The notes below the pieces were generated by a model. It had not been told where the DNA came from. It saw nothing but the letters and a program-made list of their open reading frames with translations, and ran no database searches. From positions 827,610 through 891,609 of the forward strand of contig NZ_BBXD01000008.1 in the NCBI RefSeq assembly GCF_001570545.1: a stretch of 64,000 bases of DNA. The letters run 5' to 3'. Source of the DNA: Herbidospora mongoliensis. GTDB taxonomy: Bacteria > Actinomycetota > Actinomycetes > Streptosporangiales > Streptosporangiaceae. This document shows, piece after piece, positions 52,223 to 60,463 of the stretch; position 1 is the stretch's first letter, and every line of letters starts with the position of its first letter. The position numbers and the translations under genes were made by a program.

Positions 52223-53824
52223 TTGCGGACGGCCGACCGGCTGACAACCGAGGCGATCAGGCGTAGCGGGCCCGCGGCGGGCGTGCTCGTCGCTGTCTCC
52301 CTGGTCGGCGCCGGCCTTGAGCTGGCACTGCCGTTCGTGCTCGGCCGCGCCGTCGACACCTTCTCCCTGACGTGGGTGATATCCGCCGGGGCCGTCGTGG
52401 TGCTCCTCGTCGTCTGCGACGGTCTCGGCGTCTACGCGAGCGGAACCGGTGGCGCGCGGGCGGCGGCCTGGCTGCGCCACCGGGCGCTCTCGCATCTGCT
52501 CGGCGTGGGTCCCGGGGTGACCCGACGCATTCCCGCGGGCGATCTGGTGACCCGGCTCGGCGTCAACGCCGAGGAGGCGGGGCGGGCCGGAGACGCGGTG
52601 GTCGCGTCGGTGGCGCTCGTGGTGCCGTCGGCCGGGGCGCTGGTGCTGCTGGTGCTGATCGATCCGTGGCTGGCCCTGACCCTGGCGGGCGGGCTGGTTG
52701 TGATCGTTTTCGTACTGACACGGTTCTTGAAGACGTCCACGACGATCGCCGGTAGATACCAGGAGGCGCAGGCCGACATCGCCGCGCGCCTGGTCGAGGC
52801 GGTCGCGGGCGCCCGCACGATCGCCGCCGCCGGGACCGCCGAGCGGGAGACCCGGCGGGTGCTGACCGCGCTTCCGGTGGTCCGGGGCCATGCGATGGCG
52901 CTGTGGCGGGCCAACGCCGACGCGGGGGTGCGGGCCGCGATCGTGGTGCCGCTCCTCGAGGTGCTGGTGCTGGCCGTGGGCGGCTGGCGGCTGTCGGCAG
53001 GGGAGCTCACCGTCGGCGAGCTCTACGCCGCCGCTCGATATGTGGTCATCGGCGCTGGTCTGGGGCCCGCGATCGGGTCGCTGGGCCGGCTGGCCCGCGC
53101 CCGTGCGGCCGGCGCCCGGCTGGCCGAGATCTTGGACGAATGCCCGGTGGCGCACGGGGTTCGCGAGCTGCCTCCCGGCCCGGGGACCCTCACTTTTCGC
53201 GATATCTGGCCAGATGACCTGGAGATCCAGGGCGGCACCTCGGTGGCCGTGGTCGGCTCGGGGGCGTCCCGTTTCGCCCGCCTCGCGGCCCGCCTCGACG
53301 ACCCGGCCGTCGGCGACGTCCTCCTCGACGGTGTCCCGCTGCGGTCACTCACCCGGCGGTCGCTCAGAAGCGCCATCGGGTACGCCGTCGCCAAGCCCCA
53401 CCTCATCGGAGACACCGTCGCCGAGGCGACCGGCGACTCCCGCGAGGCGGCCGTGGCCGCCGGGGCCGACGACTTCATCCGCCGGTTGCCGCACGGCTAC
53501 CGCACCCCGCCGGCCGAGGCGCCCATGTCCGGCGGCGAACGCCAGCGACTGGGCCTGACCAGGGCTTTCGCGAAGGGAAACCGCCTGCTGGTGCTCGACG
53601 ACGCCACCTCCAGCCTCGACACCATCACCGAACGCCGGGTCGGCACCGCGCTGGCCGCCGACACCCGCACCCAGGTCATGGTGACCCACCGGGCCGCCGT
53701 CGCGGCGCGGGCCGACCGGGTGATCTGGCTCGATCAGGGTCGGGTACGAGGCTTCGACCGGCACCTCGCCTTATGGCGCGACCCGGATTACCGAGCCGTT
53801 TTCCAGGGCGGGGAGGCGCAGTGA
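52223..53824 (+). CDS. ABC half-transporter A of the lanthipeptide exporter (degenerate Walker A)
   Basis: A 533-residue exporter half with about five to six membrane segments (residues 15-290) and an ATPase domain from about 325. The signature MSGGERQRLGL and an H-loop His (VMVTHR) are intact. Walker A is broken: VAVVGSGASRFARL lacks the GK(S/T) lysine. The Q-loop has no Gln, and Walker B reads LLVLDDATSSLD with Asp for the catalytic Glu. It probably pairs with the next gene's product as a heterodimer with one active ATP site. The start appears to be TTG 52223 behind GAGAGGGA, which is rare and worth noting. Confidence 0.87.
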   Translation: MRTADRLTTEAIRRSGPAAGVLVAVSLVGAGLELALPFVLGRAVDTFSLTWVISAGAVVVLLVVCDGLGVYASGTGGARAAAWLRHRALSHLLGVGPGVTRRIPAGDLVTRLGVNAEEAGRAGDAVVASVALVVPSAGALVLLVLIDPWLALTLAGGLVVIVFVLTRFLKTSTTIAGRYQEAQADIAARLVEAVAGARTIAAAGTAERETRRVLTALPVVRGHAMALWRANADAGVRAAIVVPLLEVLVLAVGGWRLSAGELTVGELYAAARYVVIGAGLGPAIGSLGRLARARAAGARLAEILDECPVAHGVRELPPGPGTLTFRDIWPDDLEIQGGTSVAVVGSGASRFARLAARLDDPAVGDVLLDGVPLRSLTRRSLRSAIGYAVAKPHLIGDTVAEATGDSREAAVAAGADDFIRRLPHGYRTPPAEAPMSGGERQRLGLTRAFAKGNRLLVLDDATSSLDTITERRVGTALAADTRTQVMVTHRAAVAARADRVIWLDQGRVRGFDRHLALWRDPDYRAVFQGGEAQ

Positions 53825-53871
53825 ACTCCCGTGGGTCAGGCGTGGCCGGTCGGAACGAGGTGGCCGCGTGA
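53821..53871 (+). CDS. Sixteen-codon coupling ORF between the two ABC genes
   Basis: A GTG at 53821 overlaps the stop of ABC gene A (GTGA), and its frame ends in a TGA at 53869-53871 that overlaps the GTG start of ABC gene B (GTGA). The 16-residue product (VNSRGSGVAGRNEVAA) is unlikely to matter. The exact double overlap suggests a relay that carries ribosomes across an otherwise untranslated 43-bp gap and keeps the two subunits in step. This is inference. Confidence 0.4.
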   Translation: MNSRGSGVAGRNEVAA

Positions 53872-55511
53872 TCTCATTCGGTCATCGGACCCGGGTCGGC
53901 TCGTTTCTCTGGCGATCGTTCAACGCTCAGCCGGGGCAGGCGTGGCGGTTCGTGCTGTGGTCGCTGGTCGAGGCCGCGCCCGCGTTCGTCATCGGGCTGG
54001 CCATCGCCCGGGCGGTCGACGCGTTCACCGCGCATCAGGCCGTCGCCGGGCTCTCCTGGACGTTCCTGCTCGGCATCTCCTGGATCTTCGCCGCCGTCGG
54101 GGCGCGGCAGGTGGTCGTCACTTTGGCCGGCATCGTGGAGCCCGTGCGGGAGGAGTTGCTGACCGCGACCGTTCGCGGGGCACTGGAGGCCGGGAGAAAC
54201 GACGCCGCCGCCGTCACCAGGGCCAATCTCCAGGTCGAGGTGGCGCGTGACGCCTTCACCGGGGTCATCGGGTCGGTGAAGGCGTTCGTGTTCGCCTTTC
54301 TCGGGGTCGTCGCCGGGGTCATGGCGCTGATGCCGGAACTGCTCCTGCTGGTGCTGCCTCCGTTGCTGCTCGCGCTGGGGGCGTTCCTCTTCTCGCTGCC
54401 GGAACTGGCGAAGCGGCAGCACGCCTATCTGCTCGCCGACGAGGCCACGGCCGAGAGCCTGGTCAGGGTCACCGCCGCGCTCGGCGACGTCGCCGCGTCC
54501 GGCGACGAGGAGCACGCCGCCCGATACGCCGGTTCGCGTTTCGACGATCAGCGGCGGGCGGCCGGGAAGCTGGCGGGGGTCACGACGCTCCGTACCGTCG
54601 TGCTGGGAACGGGGGCCTGGGCGCCGATCCTGCTCGTGCTCGTCTACGCGCCCCGGCTGGGCGCGAGCCCGGGGGTCGTGCTCGGGACGCTCGCCTATGT
54701 GATGCAGTCGCTCACGCCCGCGCTGTTCAACCTGGCGAGCGGGCTGGGGGAGAGCGGGGTGCGGCTCTGGGTCACGCTGACCCGGCTGCGGGCCGCGCTT
54801 CCGCCGCCACCGCAGGAGACCCACCGGTCCGAGGGGGTGCACACCGAGCTGAAGGGGGTCACGTTCGCCTATGGGCCGCAGGCCCTGCCGGTCGTCGACC
54901 GCCTCGATCTGGTCGTCCCCGAAGGGGAGCACCTGGCCGTCGTCGGGCCGAGCGGGATCGGGAAATCGACCCTCGCCGCCCTCATCGCCGGACTCGTCGT
55001 CCCCGGTCAGGGGCGGGTGACCGTCGGCGGAGTGCCGGCCGTCCGGCTCCACAAGGGGCAGCGGGTGCTGATCCCGCAGGAGGCGTACATCTTCCGGGGG
55101 ACCGTCGCGGAGAACCTGGGCGATCACCAACCGGCGAGGATGCGGCAGGCCCTCGACGCCATCGGCGCCGGGCACATCAGGCTCCAGGTCACCGAGCTCG
55201 GGCCGGCCGACCGGCAGCTCGTCGCCCTGGCCAGGGCATTTCTCGCCGACGCGCCGCTGGTCATCCTCGACGAGGCCACCTCCTGCCTCGATCCGGCGGC
55301 CGAGGCCCAGGTCGAGCGGGCCTTCGCGGAGACGGGGTGCACTCTGATCGTCATCGCGCACCGGATCAGCTCGGCCCTGCGGGCCCGGCGGGTGCTGGTC
55401 ATGGACGGCACCCGGATCGTCACCGGCACCCATCAGGAACTTCTGGCCGCCTCGCCCCTGTACGCGGATCTGGCCGGGCATTGGGACCCCCGACTCAGGC
55501 AGGTGTCATGA
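53868..55511 (+). CDS. ABC half-transporter B of the lanthipeptide exporter (degenerate signature)
   Basis: A 547-residue exporter half with a membrane domain (residues 20-320) and an ATPase domain from about 345. Walker A GPSGIGKSTL, Q-loop IPQEAYIF, Walker B LVILDEATSCLD and H-loop IAHR are all intact. The ABC signature is not: LSGGQ is replaced by LGPADRQ. The defect complements that of half-transporter A, so the pair should form one canonical and one dead ATP site. The GTG at 53868 overlaps the short coupling frame. The stop overlaps the peptidase start by ATGA. Confidence 0.88.
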   Translation: MISFGHRTRVGSFLWRSFNAQPGQAWRFVLWSLVEAAPAFVIGLAIARAVDAFTAHQAVAGLSWTFLLGISWIFAAVGARQVVVTLAGIVEPVREELLTATVRGALEAGRNDAAAVTRANLQVEVARDAFTGVIGSVKAFVFAFLGVVAGVMALMPELLLLVLPPLLLALGAFLFSLPELAKRQHAYLLADEATAESLVRVTAALGDVAASGDEEHAARYAGSRFDDQRRAAGKLAGVTTLRTVVLGTGAWAPILLVLVYAPRLGASPGVVLGTLAYVMQSLTPALFNLASGLGESGVRLWVTLTRLRAALPPPPQETHRSEGVHTELKGVTFAYGPQALPVVDRLDLVVPEGEHLAVVGPSGIGKSTLAALIAGLVVPGQGRVTVGGVPAVRLHKGQRVLIPQEAYIFRGTVAENLGDHQPARMRQALDAIGAGHIRLQVTELGPADRQLVALARAFLADAPLVILDEATSCLDPAAEAQVERAFAETGCTLIVIAHRISSALRARRVLVMDGTRIVTGTHQELLAASPLYADLAGHWDPRLRQVS

Positions 55512-57394
55512 TCGAGATCATTCACGGGCACGTCGTCTCCGACCCGTACCGCTGGCTGGAAGATCCCGCGTCCGACGAGACGCGAGCCTGGCAGGCCCAG
55601 CAGGAGGTCGTCTGGCAGAGCCAGCTCCTCCCCGGCCGGGACGGGTTCCTGGCCAGGATCGAGGAGCTGAGCGACACCGGCGTCGTGGGCGCCCCCGTCT
55701 GGCGGGCGGGCACCGCCTTCCGCGTCCGCCGCGACCCGGGCCGCCGCCTGCCGGTCCTCTACGCCGACGACCGGCCGATCCTCGACCCCGAGGCGATCGA
55801 CCCCGGCGCGACCACCCTGCTCGACGCCTGGCACCCCTCGCCCGACGGCGAACTCGTCGCCTGCCAGCTCTCCCGGGGCGGCGACGAACGTTCCGAGCTG
55901 TACGTCATCAGCGCCCGCACCGGCGCACTCGTCGACGGCCCGGTGGGCGGGCTCCGCTACTCTCCGGTGGCCTGGCTACCGGACAGCGACGGTTTCTACT
56001 ACGTCCGCGACCGCCGGGCCCGCGTCCACCATCTCGGCGGCGACGACCTCGACGTGGCCGACGCCGACGGCATCGCCCTCAGCGCCGACGGCCGCTGGCT
56101 CACCCTCTCGGTCAACCGGGGGCCGGGCAACGATGTATGGCTCTGTGACCTGGTCAGCCCGGCCCGGTGGACCGTCCAGCAGGACGTGGCGGCCAGGTCG
56201 GCGGTGGCGGTGGGGCGTGACGGGCGGGCGTACATGGTGACGACCCTCGACGCCCCCCGTGGACGCCTCCGCGTGGCCGATCCGGCGGTGCCGCATGAGT
56301 TCCGTGACCTGGTCCCGGAAGACGCCGAGGCCGTGATCGCCGATTTCGTTCTGCTCGACGGGGTTCTCCTGGTGGCGTGGGTGCGCCACGCCATCGGGGA
56401 GATCTCCGTCCATGATCCCGAGACCGGGGAGCGTCAAGGAGCGGTCCCGCTCCCCGGTCTCGGCTCCATCGGGCGGATGTCCGCCCGGGGGCACGAGGTG
56501 TGGTTCACCTACTCCGACTACGTCACCCCCGAGAGCGTCTACCGCTATGACGCCCGCACCGGCGAGACCACCCTGTGGGAGGCGGCCCCGGGCCGGGCCG
56601 AGCTGCCCGAGATCGAGTCGCACCAGGTCGTCTACCAGTCGGCCGACGGCACGCCGGTCCGGATGGTCGTGCTCGGCCGGGGGCTGCCGGGGCCGAGCCC
56701 GTGCATCCTCTACGGCTACGGCGGGTTCGGGGTGCCGCTCACGCCCTCCTACTCGTCCTATGTGTTGCCGTGGCTGGAGGCTGGTGGCGTTTTCGCGTTC
56801 GCCCAGGTCAGGGGTGGTGGCGAAGAAGGGGAGGGGTGGCATCGGGCCGGGATGCGGGGGCGGAAGCAGAACTCGTTCGACGATTTCGCCGCCGCCGCGG
56901 AGACCCTGATCGCCTCGGGCTGGACCAGGCCCGACCTGCTGGGGGTCACCGGTGAGTCCGGGGGTGGGCTGCTCGTCGGGGCGCTGGTCACCCAGCGTCC
57001 GGAACTGGTCGCCGCCGCCGTGTGCTCGGCGCCGGTCCTCGACATGATCAGGTTCGAGAAGTCGGGGCTCGGGAGTTCCTGGGTGCCGGAATACGGCTCC
57101 GCCGACGACCCCGAGCAGTTCTCCTGGCTGCTGGCCTACTCGCCCTACCACCAGGTCAAAGAGGGGGTCGACTATCCGGCGACCCTGTTCACCGTCTTCG
57201 ACGGCGACAGCCGGGTCGACCCGCTCCACGCCCGCAAGATGTGCGCCGCCCTGCAGGGGGCGACGTCGGGCGTCCGGCCGATCCTGTTCCGCCACGAAGC
57301 CGGCGTCGGCCACGCGGGCCGATCAGCCGACCGGGCGGCCGGGCTGGCCGCCGACATGCTGGCGTTCCTGGCCCGGGAGCTGGGCGGTCTTTAG
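55508..57394 (+). CDS. Prolyl oligopeptidase (S9A), probable leader peptidase of the lanthipeptide
   Basis: A 628-residue cytoplasmic-type prolyl oligopeptidase without a signal peptide. The N-terminal VVSDPYRWLEDP element and beta-propeller precede the hydrolase domain with catalytic Ser484 (TGESGGG), Asp571 (SRVDPLHARK) and His602 (GVGHAGRS). Such enzymes cut after proline in short peptides, and FlaP of a Kribbella class III cluster removes the leader this way. Here the precursor leader has a single proline (Pro12, just before the Gly spacer), which marks the likely cut. ATGA overlap with the ABC gene ties it to the cluster. Confidence 0.92.
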   Translation: MIEIIHGHVVSDPYRWLEDPASDETRAWQAQQEVVWQSQLLPGRDGFLARIEELSDTGVVGAPVWRAGTAFRVRRDPGRRLPVLYADDRPILDPEAIDPGATTLLDAWHPSPDGELVACQLSRGGDERSELYVISARTGALVDGPVGGLRYSPVAWLPDSDGFYYVRDRRARVHHLGGDDLDVADADGIALSADGRWLTLSVNRGPGNDVWLCDLVSPARWTVQQDVAARSAVAVGRDGRAYMVTTLDAPRGRLRVADPAVPHEFRDLVPEDAEAVIADFVLLDGVLLVAWVRHAIGEISVHDPETGERQGAVPLPGLGSIGRMSARGHEVWFTYSDYVTPESVYRYDARTGETTLWEAAPGRAELPEIESHQVVYQSADGTPVRMVVLGRGLPGPSPCILYGYGGFGVPLTPSYSSYVLPWLEAGGVFAFAQVRGGGEEGEGWHRAGMRGRKQNSFDDFAAAAETLIASGWTRPDLLGVTGESGGGLLVGALVTQRPELVAAAVCSAPVLDMIRFEKSGLGSSWVPEYGSADDPEQFSWLLAYSPYHQVKEGVDYPATLFTVFDGDSRVDPLHARKMCAALQGATSGVRPILFRHEAGVGHAGRSADRAAGLAADMLAFLARELGGL

Positions 57395-57879
57395 GCCGAG
57401 CGGGGCAGGAAGAGGGCCAGGGCCGATGGGGGCGCGGTGGTGAGGGACATCTCGAACCAGACCTTGTTGCGGCCGCCCTCGCGGACGATGCCCCATCGGT
57501 CGGCTAAGGCGTCGAGCAAGGGCAGGCCGCGGCCGTTGGTGGCGGTCGCCGTCGAGTGGCCGGCACAGGGGGGTTCGGTGGAGCCGTCGTCCTGGACGCA
57601 GACGCGGACCTCCTCCGAGGAGAACCAGACCGTCACGGTGAACACGCCGCCGTCGCCCGATCTGGAGTGGATGACCGCGTTCGTGGCGATCTCGCTCGTC
57701 AGCAGAACGCAGTCGTCGTGCAGCGGGTGGTCTCTGCCGATCGTCGCCGAGACCATGCGGCGGGCCAGAACTATTTGGTCGCGGCCCCCGGCGAGTCTGG
57801 CGACCCGGGCAGCTCTGAGGTCAGTGGTGATAGTCGTGTCGATGGAGTCGAGTGTGGTGACGTTCCCCGAACCGTTCAT
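57391..57879 (-). CDS. RsbW-like ATP-binding protein (anti-sigma type HATPase)
   Basis: A 162-residue GHKL ATPase of the SpoIIAB/RsbW-like group found in many copies in actinomycetes. The N-box reads LLTSEIATNAVIHS, the G1-like segment VCVQDDGS and the G2 segment NGRGLPLLDALADRWG. Such proteins bind or phosphorylate anti-sigma antagonists. No partner gene is adjacent. Its 3' end overlaps the peptidase gene by four bases tail to tail. Confidence 0.87.
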   Translation of the reverse strand: MNGSGNVTTLDSIDTTITTDLRAARVARLAGGRDQIVLARRMVSATIGRDHPLHDDCVLLTSEIATNAVIHSRSGDGGVFTVTVWFSSEEVRVCVQDDGSTEPPCAGHSTATATNGRGLPLLDALADRWGIVREGGRNKVWFEMSLTTAPPSALALFLPRSA

Positions 57880-57992
57880 GCGTCCTCCTCGATGACTGCG
57901 TGAAGAAGACGCGCCAATACCCGGTCTGAGATGTCACGGGAAGGTGCGACTGTGCTTCCCTGAGGGAACCGGCCCTGCCATAGGGTCGAGGA

Positions 57993-58796
57993 ATGCTGAC
58001 GCTGATGGCGGTGCACGCCCACCCTGACGACGAGGTCATGGGAACGGGGGGCGTCTTCGCGAAATACGCCGCCGAAGGGGTGCGTACGGTCCTGGTGACC
58101 TGCACCAACGGGGAGCAGGGCGACGGGGCCGGCGGAGTGAAGCCGGGGGATCCTGGGCACTCCGAGGCCGACGTGGCCAACCAGCGGCTCGCCGAGCTGG
58201 CCGAGTCGGTGGGGCACCTGAAGATCGGGCACCTCGAGCTGCTCGGATACCACGATTCGGGGATGGTCGGCTGGGCCGGGAACGCCAGCCCTGACGCGTT
58301 CACCAACGCCGACTTCGACAAGGCCGTGGCGAAGGTGGCGGCGTTGATGGAGGAATACCGGCCGCAGGTCGTCGTGACCTACGACGAGAACGGCAACTAC
58401 GGTCATCCCGACCACATCCAGGCCCACCGGGTCGCGGTGGCGGCGGCCGAGGCGACCGGGATCCCGGTGAAGTTCTACTACACGGCGATCCCCCGGCGGA
58501 TCATCCAGGCGTCGTACGCGGCGATGAAGGAACAGGGCAAGGACCCGGGCTGGGAGCTGCCGGAGGACTTCGGCACCCCCGACGAGCTGATCACCAGCGT
58601 GGTCGACACCCACGAGCAGGCCGACGCGAAGATCGCGGCGCTGCGGGCGCACGCCAGCCAGGGCGACAGCATCGCCCTGTTGTCGATGCCGCCCGAGATG
58701 CAGCGCATGGCCATGTCGACCGAACACTTCATCCGGGTGTCCACCAAGGTCACGGCGCCCGACCACGAAGACGACCTGTTCGCCGGGCTGCGCTGA
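57993..58796 (+). CDS. PIG-L family deacetylase (MshB/Mca-like)
   Basis: A 267-residue zinc deacetylase. The metal site is clear: AVHAHPDDEVMGTGG gives His-Asp-Asp and NGNYGHPDHIQAHR the third ligand. Relatives are MshB (GlcNAc-Ins deacetylase) and Mca (mycothiol S-conjugate amidase) of mycothiol metabolism, and other sugar deacetylases. The TNGEQGDG segment and length are nearer the MshB/Mca type, but I cannot separate them. The ATG at 57993 has GAGGA directly upstream, with TAGGGT at 57981-57986 as a possible -10. Confidence 0.87.
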   Translation: MLTLMAVHAHPDDEVMGTGGVFAKYAAEGVRTVLVTCTNGEQGDGAGGVKPGDPGHSEADVANQRLAELAESVGHLKIGHLELLGYHDSGMVGWAGNASPDAFTNADFDKAVAKVAALMEEYRPQVVVTYDENGNYGHPDHIQAHRVAVAAAEATGIPVKFYYTAIPRRIIQASYAAMKEQGKDPGWELPEDFGTPDELITSVVDTHEQADAKIAALRAHASQGDSIALLSMPPEMQRMAMSTEHFIRVSTKVTAPDHEDDLFAGLR

Positions 58797-59984
58797 TCAG
58801 GCGCGGGCCCGCTGCTCATAAAGGGCCTTTTCCTGGACGTTCCTGGTGAGTTCGGCCGCCTTCAGAAAGGCCGCTCTGGCTTCCTCGACTCGTCCACTGC
58901 GTTCGAGGAGATCGCCTCTCACCGCGGACAGGTGGGGGTTGCCTTCGAGCGGCAGTCCGTCGACGATCTTCAGCCCGGCCTCCGGCCCTTCGGCCATGCC
59001 GACCGCCACGGCGCGGTTGAGTTCGACGATCGGCGACGGGGCCACGTGGGCTAACAGTTGGTAGAGGGCGGCCATCCGGGCCCAGTCGGTGTCGGCGAAA
59101 ACCCCGGCCCTGGCGTGGACGGCCGCGATGGCGGCCTGGAGGCCGTACGGGCCCAGGACCCCCGTCGACTCGGCGCGGGTCAGCGCTTCCAGACCTCGCC
59201 GGATGAGGAGGCGGTCCCATCGTGTCCGGTCCTGGTCGGCGAGCAGGACCGGCTCCCCGCCGGGGCCGATGCGGGCGTTCAGGCGGGACGACTGGATCTC
59301 CAGCAGCGCCTGCAGGCCCGACGCCTCGGATGACGTCGGCATCAGCGCGGCCAGCACGCGGGACAGGCGCAGCGCCTCGAAGCACAGGTCGTTACGGGTC
59401 CAGGAGTCGCCCGACGTCGCCGAGTAGCCCTCGTTGAAGATCAGATAGATGACCTCAAGGACCGAGGCCAGCCGCGCGGGCAGCTCCTCCGCGGGCGGCA
59501 GCTCGATCGGGACCTTCCGCAGGGCGGCCTTGGCCCGGTAGATCCGCTGGCCGACCGTCGGTTCCGGGACCAGGAACGCCCGCGCGATCTCCGCCGTCGT
59601 CAGCCCGCCCAGCAGCCGCAGCGTCAGCGCCAGCCGCCCCTCGACGGCCACGTCAGGGTGGCAGGCCGTGAAGATCAGGGTGAGCAGCTCGGGTTCCGGC
59701 CGGGCCGGGGGCTGCTGGGCGAGTTCGCGGAGTTTCTCCTCGTAGACGCCCTGCCGCCGCAGTTGGTCGATCGCCTTGCGCTTGGCGGTCGTGGTCAGCC
59801 AGCCGCCCGGGTTCTCCGGCACACCCTCATGTGGCCAGGTCTCCACGGCGAGCAGGAACGCGTCTTGGGCCGACTCCTCGGCCAGGCCGATGTCGCCGGT
59901 CATCCTGGCCACGGTCGCGATGACCTTGGCCGACTCGATGCGCCAGACGGCCTCGATGGTGCGGATCGGATCGGGAAGCCCCAT
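58797..59984 (-). CDS. ECF RNA polymerase sigma factor, ECF42 type
   Basis: A 395-residue sigma factor. Region 2 lies at residues 15-85 (GDIGLAEESAQDAFLLAVE, GWLTTTAKRKAIDQLRR) and region 4 at 110-165 (LRLLGGLTTAEIARAFLVPE). A C-terminal extension of about 220 residues with TPR-like helices replaces a separate anti-sigma factor, the feature of group ECF42. The companion YCII/DGPF gene lies 21 bp upstream on the same strand, as expected for this group. The inducing signal is unknown. Confidence 0.92.
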   Translation of the reverse strand: MGLPDPIRTIEAVWRIESAKVIATVARMTGDIGLAEESAQDAFLLAVETWPHEGVPENPGGWLTTTAKRKAIDQLRRQGVYEEKLRELAQQPPARPEPELLTLIFTACHPDVAVEGRLALTLRLLGGLTTAEIARAFLVPEPTVGQRIYRAKAALRKVPIELPPAEELPARLASVLEVIYLIFNEGYSATSGDSWTRNDLCFEALRLSRVLAALMPTSSEASGLQALLEIQSSRLNARIGPGGEPVLLADQDRTRWDRLLIRRGLEALTRAESTGVLGPYGLQAAIAAVHARAGVFADTDWARMAALYQLLAHVAPSPIVELNRAVAVGMAEGPEAGLKIVDGLPLEGNPHLSAVRGDLLERSGRVEEARAAFLKAAELTRNVQEKALYEQRARA

Positions 59985-60005
59985 GCCTCCCGATCCAATC
60001 AGAGG

Positions 60006-60353
60006 TCAGAAGGTCATCAGGGGGTGCACCTGGGAGACCCCCTCCCAGCCGGGCCACATGTCGCGGTGCAGTCTCATGAAGCGGTTGGCCCACTCGATCG
60101 CCTCGGCCTCGTCGCGGACCTCGTAGATCGCGTAGCTGATCAGTTCCTTGGCCTCGGCGAACGGGCCGTCGGTCACCGTCAGTTTGCCGCCGACGACCTC
60201 GACCTCGGCGGTCTTGGCCAGCAGGCCGCTCTGGTCGACGAGGGCGCCCGACTCGGTGGCCTCCCGGCCGAGCTGCATGATCGCCGACATGAGTTCGGCG
60301 GGCGGCGGGGTCTCGGGCTGGGCGGTGCGGGTCAGCGTGATCAGGTAGCGCAT
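60006..60353 (-). CDS. YCII-related (DGPF domain) protein, partner of the ECF42 sigma factor
   Basis: A 115-residue protein of the YCII fold with the DGPFAEAKELISYAIYEVRD motif that names the DGPF group. It starts MRYLITLTRTAQPE and ends in the HRDMWPGWEG segment. The ATG at 60353 has GGAGA upstream. It is transcribed with the downstream ECF42 gene. Members of the group are thought to act with their sigma factor, but the mechanism is unknown. Confidence 0.92.
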   Translation of the reverse strand: MRYLITLTRTAQPETPPPAELMSAIMQLGREATESGALVDQSGLLAKTAEVEVVGGKLTVTDGPFAEAKELISYAIYEVRDEAEAIEWANRFMRLHRDMWPGWEGVSQVHPLMTF

Positions 60354-60463
60354 GGGTGTTCTCCATTCGTTCTCGTGTGAACCTACGACCCCTCTACGAA
60401 CGGCCGGACGGAGTTTCGACAGCCACCGGTTACTTTTTTCTGATTTCCGGCCATGCTGGTCAG

